From: Xiphophorus maculatus
Lineage: Eukaryota > Chordata > Actinopteri > Cyprinodontiformes > Poeciliidae
Length of the DNA: 64,000 nucleotides
Assembly (NCBI RefSeq): GCF_002775205.1
Contig: NC_036453.1
Span: 15,313,594 to 15,377,593, forward strand
Direction: 5' to 3'
Shown here: one piece after another, positions 55,601-64,000 of the stretch
Layout: every line of letters begins with the position of its first letter
Numbering within the stretch: the stretch's first letter is position 1
Made by a program: the position numbers and the translations under genes
The notes under the pieces: model-generated
The model's database searches: none
Told to the model about the DNA's origin: nothing
Seen by the model: only the letters and a program-made list of their open reading frames with translations

Positions 55601-56303
55601 CTCGCCGCCAGCTCCTCCCACCCCTCCCCCAGCCGCTGTCGCCATAGAAACGAGTGACGGAGAGGCGCAGGAAGGAGCTGGCTGGCAGGAGGCGGAGCCT
55701 CCCCTGCCGTCCTCCTGCTCCCTAGACTCCTCCCACTCAGAGTGCAGCTCCACAGAGACCTTTGACCTCCCGCCCCCCGGGGACCCCCCCTCCTCTTCCT
55801 CTGCCCCTCCCCTACCCCCACCTTCCTCTTTCGTCCCTCTGTGCACCCCGCTGGCGGGCGAGGACGAGGAGGACGGCGACCCGAAGCGCCGCAGGAAGTC
55901 GTCCACGTCCTCCTCCTCCTCGTCTTCGTCCTCGTCGTCCGTCTTCTCCAAGTCCGTGTCCAAGTGTCTGCTGCCGGACGGCCGCACCGTGTGCGTCGGC
56001 GACATCGTCTGGGCCAAGATCTACGGCTTCCCCTGGTGGCCGGCACGCGTGCTGGGCATCACGGTGGCGCGCCGCGGTGACACGGGGCTGGCGGTGCGGC
56101 AGGAGGCGCGGGTCTCCTGGTTCGGCTCGCCCACCACTTCCTTCCTGCCGCTGGCACAGCTCTCGCCCTTCCTCGAGACGTTCCAGTCGCGCTTCGACAA
56201 GAAGAGGAAGGGGCCGTACCGCCGGGCCATCGCCGAGGCCGCTAGCGCCGCCAAGCAGCTGACGCCAGAGGTCCGTGCGCTGCTCACTCAGTTCGAGACG
56301 TAG
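52617..56303 (+). CDS. pwwp2a: PWWP domain-containing protein 2A, complete
   Basis: Chromatin reader that in mammals binds H2A.Z nucleosomes and H3K36me3 and recruits the MTA1-HDAC (NuRD-like M1HR) complex. Two coding exons, 52617-53428 and 54701-56303, join in phase 2 to give 804 aa (human 755). The N-terminus MAAVAAEPGAAV and the stretch EVRVSLEHVIDDALVVSFRL, continuing across the junction as VSKRFGPFGIPVTVFPRRD, are typical of the family. A basic KIKRPKRRYR stretch follows, then SIMNAIKLRPRQVLCDKCKG, a large disordered Pro/Ser-rich middle and an SSSS run. The PWWP domain (about 694-790) contains GDIVWAKIYGFPWWPARVLG. Intron 1 (1.27 kb) carries a hAT-type MITE. The second exon is very GC-rich compared with its surroundings, so long overlapping frames on both strands there are not genes. 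Confidence 0.96.
53910..54124. mobile_element. hAT-type MITE in pwwp2a intron 1
   Basis: A 215-bp palindromic element starts CAGGGGTCTCCCAGTCCAGC and ends with the reverse complement (GGACTGGGAGACCCCTG). CTCTACAG and ATCTACAG flank it, an 8-bp target duplication with one mismatch. CAGGGGTC ends and 8-bp duplications are hallmarks of hAT elements. It carries no coding sequence. Confidence 0.88.
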
Positions 56304-56369
56304 CATAGGCCCCGCCCCTATTACACTGGCCCCGCCCCTTTCATTCACTGGGAGGAGCCAACCCAGACT

Positions 56370-56375
56370 AATAAA
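56370..56375 (+). terminator. pwwp2a: pwwp2a proximal poly(A) signal
   Basis: AATAAA lies 67 bp after the stop codon. A second signal is at 57245-57250. Alternative 3' UTRs of about 90 and 960 nt are therefore possible. Confidence 0.5.
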
Positions 56376-57244
56376 GACTGTTTCCTGTGTGGAGAGGAGG
56401 GGAGGAGCCTCAGATGGCAGGGGGCGGTGCTTAATCTTCCATCTGGTCAGGTGGCAGCATTTCAGCTTGCTGATGTCATCATTTATCAGGAGATTCAGAG
56501 CGATGATTGGCTCATCAGGCTGACATCATGATGACATCACTCTTACCTGACCTGTTGTAAACACTAATCCCTCATCAGGCTCCATAATGGTGAGGTCATC
56601 AATCAAAATGGCTGACAGTTTTATTTTTGTATCTATCGATGACGCTCTGGCGCCCCCTTCAGGTCTTACTGGGGCTTGAAATGCTGACACACTGACATCA
56701 CTTCCTGTCGAGTTTGACTGAAAATATTTGTACTTTATTTTGAAGTTCTGTTTAGACATTTAACTGTGAAATTGAGTGTGGTCCAAACTGAGGCTGCGGG
56801 TCCAGAACATGGTCGGGAGTCACACACTCTGGTCCCTAGTGTGCTTACATCATCGCAGCTGCGTTTGATTGGCTCCAACCGTCAGTTCAGTTCATTGGTA
56901 AACTGGGTACCTTTAATATGGTTCCCAACTGGTTCCCAGTAAGGTGGGTTCCAGTAAACAGGAAGTAGTTTTAGCCAATCAGATTGTTCGATGTAGCTCT
57001 TGGATCCTCCTGGTTTACGTTCAGAGACGTTTTGTTTTGACGTCTCACTCGTTCTGTGTTTGGAGCCCTGAGCCTGAGTTCATGGACCGGGGACAGGTGG
57101 GACAGGTAGGACACACTGACTGTTAGCCAGACGAGGATGATGAAGGTGGATCTTCTCTCTGCTGTGACTGTCGGACTCTTTTTACCGTCTGTTTGCAGAT
57201 CAGAGACTCTGACCAGTGTACATGTCTTTCTGTTTGAATCTGTT

Positions 57245-57250
57245 AATAAA
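57245..57250 (+). terminator. pwwp2a: pwwp2a distal poly(A) signal
   Basis: AATAAA follows a T-rich stretch and precedes a TG/GGGCG-rich segment, a better 3'-end context than the proximal site. The intervening 0.9 kb has no other gene content. Confidence 0.5.
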
Positions 57251-57454
57251 CTGTCCAACTGCTCTTTAACCATCGTGGGCGTCATCATTTCCGTGGGCGC
57301 CATTACTTCCGTGGGCGCCATTACATTCCCCTCTGTTTGACTGCCGGTGCCTTGCTCATGGGCACGCCTCAGACTTTCTCACCTGCAAACAGATGTTGGG
57401 TAAACTGGTCTGCAGAGCGGCTTCAGAGTGGGAGAGTCCCAGCAGGCACTGGCT

Positions 57455-57780
57455 GAATCAGTCTGTAGAAAGTATTCACGCCCCTTCCAGATTCCTCTGA
57501 GGGTTTCAGATCATCAACGCGTGTTAGCATCAGACAACCTGAGAAATGAGAAGGTTTCCTGGGTGGAAAAGTATCCACAACCTGAACGCAGTAACTGGTC
57601 CCATCAAGTGTTTCCAATGGGAACGGGTTTCTGGCGTCACTGGGTGAACTCTGACTCCTGCTCTGCCGGGGGCTTTAATTCAGACACTGGCGGGTTTTCC
57701 AGCTGGAGGAACCTGTTGGGAGTCAGGCTGCAGCATTTCTGGTTAAATACTAGGCTTTGACTAGGCCACCCCATATAGAT
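57455..57780. mobile_element. Tc1/mariner-like dispersed element fragment
   Basis: CAGTCTGTAGAAAGTATTCA, near the left edge, and GGCTTTGACTAGGCC at the right are hallmark phrases of the same teleost DNA-transposon family seen at 6930-7565. No intact frame is present. Confidence 0.5.
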
Positions 57781-60700
57781 ACTTTATAGATAGATGCAGC
57801 TCTGTCTGTAGATTTGTGACGTCCCTGAACTGATCCGCTGTAGATGTTCCAGACCTGTAACTCCTAGACATGTCCCTGGTCCAATTAGAACCTCCTCCAA
57901 TTGGAGGAGGTTCTATTTCAGGCTGGTTCTCCTCAGGGTTCAGTCCGGCTCTGCTAGTGGGGGTGTGAGTTTAGTGAGGAAATTTTCCTGTGTCTTAATT
58001 ATTTTGTCAATTCCAGCAATAGATGATCAATTTTATTTCTCAGCAATGTAGCAGTCAGCACTTACAGTTTAACTGTTGGAGATTAGCTTTTATAGCTTAG
58101 CTGGTAGCGGTTATTGCTTAGCAGTTAGCTGTTATAGCTTAGCTGTTAGCAGTTATAGCTTAGCTGTTAGCGGTTAGCTTTCTGTCTTCCTCGGGGGTTT
58201 CTCATGTGCTCTGGAGGTTCTGCACATCAGAGCTGCTTCTGGAAATCTTGTGGCCTACTTTCTGTTGTCAGGCAGGTTCTGTGACCTCTGGGTTGCGGAG
58301 GTCAGACTGATTAACTGAACCTCAGGTCCGAGTTGGTTTGGAGCTTTTTCCTTCAAGGATGAAATCGTGATTTAAAACTTTTAGCTTTTATTCAGGTTGT
58401 TTTTGTCTGAGATGAGTTGATGATCTGAAACAGCAGCGAAGCTCACACCTGTGTCAGTGGGTGGCGTTTATTGTGTGACCTGAGCACAAGATGGAGAGCA
58501 GCTGGAAGCACCTGGTTCAGACCGAGCCAATAATCAATGAATTGATGATGTGAATAAAGTGTAAACAGCCTTTCTGTGTCTCTGCAGCGCGCCGCTGAAG
58601 AGCTGCTGACGCTGGAGGCCGGCTTCACGCAGGGGCGGGGTCTGAACACACATGGACATCAATAATCAATATTTAAGGCAGAGTTTATATTTATGAAGAA
58701 AAATCAATGTATTGATCTTACTGCTGTGTTTCCATGGATACTAGGTACAGGTTATAGGTTCTTGCGTCCTTCAATCAGAAATTGATCAGTTGATCAACTC
58801 AGCTCGGCTCCTTATGGAGAGTTTCCTCACCTGCAGACGCCATCTTCAGTTGGAACCAGCAGGTGAGGCTCCGCCCCCAACCCCTCACCTGGGTGTGGCT
58901 CCAGGTGAAGCGGTGGGAGGGCTGAGCGGCGGCGCCACGCTGCACAGGTCAGAGAAAATTATCTGTTCTGATCCATTTTCAGACAAAAATGAAAAAGTGA
59001 TAAGTTTTTATTTGGTTTTGAATCGGATGCAAATTATTAAAATGTCGGACCAGATGTGATTCTCATCTTTATTGATCGGGTTAACGTGACCCGGAAATAT
59101 TTCTGCGTGAAATGCCAGAGGTTTAGTGACACTGTGGAGGCGCTGGGGCCAAACATGGACCTGGCATGGTCAACAGCAGCCTGAAGCACGCAGATGCTTC
59201 CTTCCTGCTGAGGCTGAGGGACTTCCTGCTCAGAAATGAGCCGCAGAACATCAGTAGAGAAGAAGACGTCGGATGCTGGGGTTGGGTTGAAGTCAACACA
59301 GGCTGTGATGAACTAGGAACCAGTCTGGCAGGACCATCCCTCACTCCCCTGAATGATACCCAAAGCTCTGCTGGACAGGAAGACCGCCTGCTTCCTGTTC
59401 CTCTCAGTGTCAGGTTCTGATTGGACGCTTCAGGTGACCAGGGAGTTTTTTCCCCCTTCACGTCCTCATCCTCGCTTCATCCGGTTCTACTCGTTGTTTT
59501 CAGCTCATTTCAGTCTCACGATGGTTCCTCTGGTCCAGTTTGGTCCGGTTTGCTTGTGCCTATTCCGTTCTTTTTCTCTGGAATGGTTGGATCCGGTCCA
59601 TTGAGATCTGGTCCAGTCTGGTCGGGTCTCTGTCCTCCAGCGACTTTTCTGGAGGCGTGGCAAAGCTCTGGTGAATTTTGGTCCCATGAGTCTGCTCTCC
59701 AAATCAGCCTATCAGAGAACAGGTTCTCTAGCAGCTGATTCTCCCAGTGATTTTTCAGATCTGCCCAGTTCCTGGTCCAGTCAAAGTATTTCAGTGGGAA
59801 CTAATGAATTTAATCGGGTCAGAGTGGATATTTAAACTGGTTTGGTCTGAAATGGTTTCAATGTCTGAATTTATTTCAATATTATCTGATTAAAACTGCT
59901 ATGTAGTTTAATCTGATCTAACCGGGTTAAAACATGTTTAAATTGGTTTAAACTGGTCGGAACTGGGTATTAATGGTCTGAAATAGGTTAAATCAGTTGG
60001 AACTGGTTCCACAAAGTTTAACTGCACCAGTAAACAATTTTTTGAACTGGTGAGAAGTAGATTAAATGTGCCTGACATGGTCAGAACTGGCTAAAACTGG
60101 TTTAACTGGTTATAACTGCCTGACCTTGTTAAAACTTGTATAAACTATTTTGAACTGGGCTGAAGTTAGTTGAACTGGTTAATACTGGTCTGACCTGGTC
60201 TCAACTGGTTTCCACTCCTTCTGAAATGTTCTAAACTAGTTTAAATCAGCATCCTGCGATTGAACCAGTGGGAACTGGTCTGAACTGGTTTTTACTGGTT
60301 GTCTGATAACTTTTTGAAGGTTTGATTTTTTTCTTCTTTTTGTTTGAGTTGAAAATGATGCAGACAGGAAATTGTTTTAATATTGTTTACAGATGGAAAT
60401 GCAATAAAAATGCTGCATGTGTGAAACATTTTCCTGTGTCGGTGGGTTATTGATCAGGGGTCAGAGGTCACATCCTGATGATGTTTCCCACCTGCTGTCC
60501 ACGAGGTTTCAGACTCACTTTGGATAAAGAAAGAAATTAACTTCACCAGGATGAAGATGAAGAGGCTGTCTGAGAGACATCAGAGCGCGACGGTTTCCTG
60601 TCCTTCAGCGTGACGTCACACCGCCGCGGCGTCTCGGTGGAGAGAGGCCACCGAGAAGAGAGGCGGAACCAGTGAAGAACCAGTATAGCCGGCTTCCACA

Positions 60701-61063
60701 CCATTCCAGCTCCATATTTTGCACTTCATGCTGATCCAGGAGGAAGACGCCTCTGCCTGACGAGTTTCCTGGTCCGACTATCAGGCCATGACAGAACCCT
60801 GAGGTCAGAGGTCAACAGGAAGCCTTTTGTCTCCTGAAGCAGTTTCAGCCACAGCTTCCTTCCAGGCCTCACAGCGAGAGCGGCTGGTGATGAAGGTGTG
60901 CTGCTCTCAGCTTCCTGTCCTCGGGGCCAATGATTGGCCCCTCAGGTGAGCTCAGGTGTGAGATGGGTAAAGGTTTCTGTGCTGATGGTTAATAATCTGT
61001 TAATAATCTGCTGGACTCTATCCTGAAGCACAGAGTTCCTTCAGACGGACGACTGCAGCTCGG
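57780..61063. other. pwwp2a-slc23a1 spacer
   Basis: A TTAGCTGTTAGC/GTTATAGC array lies at 58085-58180, and AACTGGTTTAAACTGGT-type repeats at 59830-60310. AATAAA near 60402 could end an unrecognised transcript. Splice-like boundaries around 58595-58950 and an 84-aa frame at 59166-59420 do not match any protein I know. The rest holds nothing I can name. Confidence 0.4.
59825..60310. repeat. degenerate AACTGGTTTAAACTGGTC array
   Basis: About 480 bp of loosely repeated AACTGGT, TTAAACTGG and TCTGAACTGG units. It is similar in style to the arrays at 13370-13620 and 18500-19640, which suggests one recurring short motif in this genome. Confidence 0.75.
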
Positions 61064-64000
61064 ATGGAGGACGACACCAGGGTAAGGCATTCACGGTTCT
61101 GATTCTGGTTCTGGCTCAGATTCTGGTCCAGGTTGGGGGAGTTCTCAGAACTTGAGGTGAGGCTTTCAGGGCTCAGAGTTAAGCTTTGTTTAAGCCTTTC
61201 CAGTGTGATAAGAATCGGTTTCTGTGAAGACATATTATTAAATCTGTGACGAATGAAACCTCCAAGCCATCCAGCTTCAGGTGTCAATGCACCTCTGGAC
61301 ACACAGGTACACAACACTTGAAGTAGGTGTTGTGTACCTGTCCATTCTCAGAAACGTGTGCGCCTTCCTGGAAGTGGTAGCAAAGTTTGTTTGCTCTGAA
61401 TTGGGTCACAGTGACACAATCAGCGGTTTATAGTCCATGCAAATGATCTACACAGTTACTACATTCCTCAGTCAGTTAGAATGACCTGAAAACACCAGGA
61501 ATCACCTGGAAACACCTGGAATCACAAGGAGAACCAATCACTTCCTTCTGTTAGGTGAATCACAACAAGCAAGCACCTCCTTCCTGCTTCTTGTGAAGAG
61601 GTTGAGTCAGTACCAGGAGCTGCTAGTTAGCTGTTGGTTAGTTGCTGGTTAGCTGCTGGTTAGCTGCTGCTGGCTAGGTGCTGAGGGCTAACTGCTAGCC
61701 AGCACGTTATTATCAGATTCCTGCTTTGCAGCATCAGGAGTTGTTAGCACAATGCCACGGTGGAAAAACTCAGCAGCAACTGTTGCTTCTTTAAGGGTCA
61801 AAGGTTATTTCCAAACCACCTAAAGTCCATCGTTCTCCAGAGGAAAACACCTCTGTCAGTAATTCTTCCCTTCTGCAAAAGTTTGAACCAGCACCTTCCT
61901 GCTTTGCTGTCGGTTTTATCCCGACATTTCTGTTCTTTCACAGGCAGTTTCTTGCTGTTTCTTGTTGTTTCTGTCCTCACAAAAGCTGTTTCTGTCCATT
62001 TTTGGCCATTTCTTTTTGTTTCTGGCTGTTTCTGTTATCACACAGGCAATGCTTTTATTTCTGTCCGTTTCTGGCCTTTTCTGGCTGTTTCTTGCCGTTT
62101 CGCACCGGCCACAGAAAGCTGCCAAAGGGAAGCTTGCCCTGTCGTTTCAGTCGTTTGTTTCCATTTTCTGCTCTTGCAGCAAGGCAGACTTTGGAAGAAC
62201 TCTGGTCAGAACATCAACAGTGACTAAACGTCGTTCAATGTCTGATTGGCAAATAAAAACATGAAACATATTAGTCGTGTTAGGAACGCAGTCCTCTGTT
62301 TTCTTCTGTTTCTTGTTGGACACAGGTAGATTTTACCTGCAGCACCATCTGCTGTTGGTCTCATCTGAGACCAGCTGCTGACTGGCTACTGCCTCTCAGG
62401 CTGGGTTTTTATTGGTGAGGAGAACCAGCTAGTGGGTTCATACTGACATGTTTACCCTGCAGGGTGTAAAGATATGTTCATTCAGCTTCCCTGATTTTCT
62501 CAGGAAAAAACTCTTTACTTTTAAACCCCTTCAAGGAAAGCTAAACAGAGCGGCAAGTGCTGCTACCTAATTATCTGGCCTTGGTGTTTTGGACCTGGAA
62601 CAGAACTCTGGACCTTAAGGAGTGGATTCAACACTACTGTTGTAGAAAAATCTGTTTTCTCAGAACTAAACCGTTTCTTCTGCAGTTAACGTCTTATTCT
62701 CACTAAATATTCCTGAACTCCATCTGTTGAACCTGAATACCTGGTCAGGCTGCTGCACCTCTGTCCACACAGAGCCCGGATTGCCTGGAAGATGGACGGG
62801 GCCCCAGGCCGAGCAAGGCCGACTCTTCCATAAACCAGCCAATCAGAGCAGAGAGGGCGGGACTAGACATGATTTATACCATTGAAGATGTTCCACCATG
62901 GTACCTGTGCATCCTGCTGGGACTACAGGTGAGAATCGGACTAAGCTGGTCCAGTTCCATCCAGAGCGTTTCTGGCAGAACTCTGCAGACCATAATGGGT
63001 CAGGTGGGTCCTGACTGGATGTTTCAGTTTACTTCGTCTTGTTCTTGATGAATCAGAATGAGTCACAAAGCAAAGATGTCCTTCAAACAGCCTAAAAATG
63101 TTCAGTCCATTTAAATCCTGTTCAGGAGTCCGATCCAGTAAATCTGGAGGTTCTGACAGAATCCTGCTGGTGCCGGCTTTCCCTAAAATAACCACTAATT
63201 ATTTTTAGCAGCAATAATCAAATGACCAATGAAGTTGTGCAACATTGAAGAGTTTTAGGTTTTCCTCCCCCCTGAGTTGCTTTCCAATCAGTTTTATTTG
63301 GGGTGTTGCCAAGGAGACCCTGTGGTTGGGTAGCGGGTCTGAAGCAACTTCCTCTTCGGGACGCTGAGATCCTTGACAGGAAAGCAGCTCCATCACAGTG
63401 GGTCAGAACCGAACTGTAGCACGGCCAAAACTACCAGCGTTTGATCAGTTTCTGGAGACCAGAGAAGTTTCGGAGTCTGACATTGGTTTGGCAACGTTGC
63501 ACACCGGAGCAAAATTAGCTTTACAGATAGCTGGTTAATTTGATCAAAACTGCTCATCAACTGCCAGCGGGGGGCGCAGCCACCATTTGGGTCGTTGAGC
63601 TTTCTTCTGAGACTGAAGGGTGACTCTTTTCTCATTGGTTCACAGCATTACCTGACATGTTTCAGTGGCACTGTGGCAGTCCCATTCCTTCTGGCTGACG
63701 CTATGTGTGTCGGACAAGACCAAAACACTGTCAGTCAGCTGATTGGAACGATTTTCACCACCGTTGGAATCACCACACTGATCCAGACCACCTTTGGAGT
63801 CAGGTAGGTCTCTGCTGAAGCTTCAGGAGAATATGAGGAGCTTAAGACTAAAGTGAGTCTGTGCTTCCAGGCTTCCTTTGTTTCAGGCCAGTGCTTTTGC
63901 CTTCCTGATTCCTGCTCAGGCCATCCTCAGCCTGGACCGCTGGGCGTGTCCCAGTGAAGGTGATGCTTTATTTCTCAGCACCGATGCTTTGTTTCTGTAA
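61064..64000 (+). CDS. slc23a1: Sodium-dependent vitamin C transporter 1, 5' part (runs off the window)
   Basis: Member of the nucleobase:ascorbate transporter family. SVCT1 imports L-ascorbate with sodium at epithelial apical membranes. Coding exons in view: 61064-61081 (only MEDDTR), 62773-62928, 63646-63803, 63871-63959; phases agree. Translation proceeds from a short polar N-terminus to [20 protein letters not shown], then [40 protein letters not shown] and [20 protein letters not shown], i.e. the first TM helices of an SVCT. The remaining exons lie beyond 64000. SVCT2 (slc23a2) is nearly as similar in this part. The short N-terminus (SVCT2 has about 100 residues before this point) and the 5q31-like synteny favour slc23a1. 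Confidence 0.78.
61082..62772 (+). repeat. slc23a1 intron 1 with TTAGCTGCTGG and CTGTTTCTG low-complexity arrays
   Basis: 61625-61700 repeats TTAGCTGCTGGTTAGCTGC. 61940-62105 repeats CTGTTTCTTG/TTTCTGGC-type units. Frames reading through these arrays are low-complexity artefacts. No exon is recognised in the remainder. Confidence 0.7.

Noticed and set aside
55523-56348. Long minus-strand and alternate-frame open reading frames (up to 178 codons) over pwwp2a exon 2
   Set aside because: They are GC-rich shadows of the real pwwp2a frame, which contains the PWWP domain and joins exon 1 in phase. Their peptides are low-complexity Arg/Gly/Glu runs.
59166-59420. 84-aa frame starting MVNSSLKHADASFL and splice-like boundaries at 58595-58950
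   Set aside because: No recognisable family and no consistent exon chain. Kept only as a note under the spacer, although AATAAA near 60402 leaves a small chance of a transcript here.

Overview
The window is vertebrate nuclear DNA, almost certainly from a teleost fish and probably a percomorph (possibly a cyprinodontiform). The genes are split into many exons with GT-AG introns of about 70 bp to 7 kb. The proteins are clear vertebrate orthologues. The spacers hold teleost-type repeats: L2/Maui-like and L1-like LINE tails, Tc1, hAT and Harbinger elements, long AC/TA runs and a pervasive (GGTTCT)n-type motif. All exons below were placed by hand from reading frame, intron phase and splice consensus. 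For every multi-exon gene the phases join without conflict.

Layout, left to right. 1-2139: AT-rich flank with a possible LTR fossil and a GC-box cluster. 2140-16595 (+): complete 22-exon csf1r (M-CSF receptor tyrosine kinase, 1018 aa), whose 7.2-kb first intron contains a small two-exon coiled-coil gene (8217-8829, +). 17.2-19.64 kb: spacer ending in a 1.1-kb minisatellite that runs up to the next start codon. 19643-27192 (+): complete 27-exon tmprss15 (enteropeptidase, 1038 aa). 27.2-29.4 kb: repeat-rich spacer. 29442-31569 (+): ttc1 (302 aa), convergent with pfdn1 (34816-31838, -, 122 aa); their stop codons are 268 bp apart. 34.8-37.5 kb: repeats. 37484-40245 (+): dck (261 aa). 43197-50611 (+): an OAT-type SLC22 transporter (582 aa) with LINE and Tc1 debris in its introns. 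52617-56303 (+): pwwp2a (804 aa, two coding exons). 61064 to the window edge (+): the first four coding exons of a nucleobase:ascorbate-family transporter, best called slc23a1 (SVCT1).

The genes are not an operon and do not share one pathway. They look like a rearranged piece of the human 5q31-q33 synteny group (PFDN1, SLC23A1, CSF1R, TTC1, PWWP2A), with TMPRSS15, DCK and an OAT gene, which lie elsewhere in mammals, set between them. Microglia/macrophage and pigment-cell signalling (csf1r), gut zymogen activation (tmprss15), cytoskeletal folding (pfdn1), a TPR adaptor (ttc1), nucleoside salvage (dck), renal organic-anion transport, chromatin reading (pwwp2a) and vitamin C uptake (slc23a1) are all represented.

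I found no evidence for a wholly new biological system. The most unusual structures are the nested coiled-coil gene, a splice-donor-carrying tandem array in ttc1, the minisatellite touching the tmprss15 start codon, inverted duplications around the transporter's first exons, and LINE tails just upstream of both ttc1 and dck.
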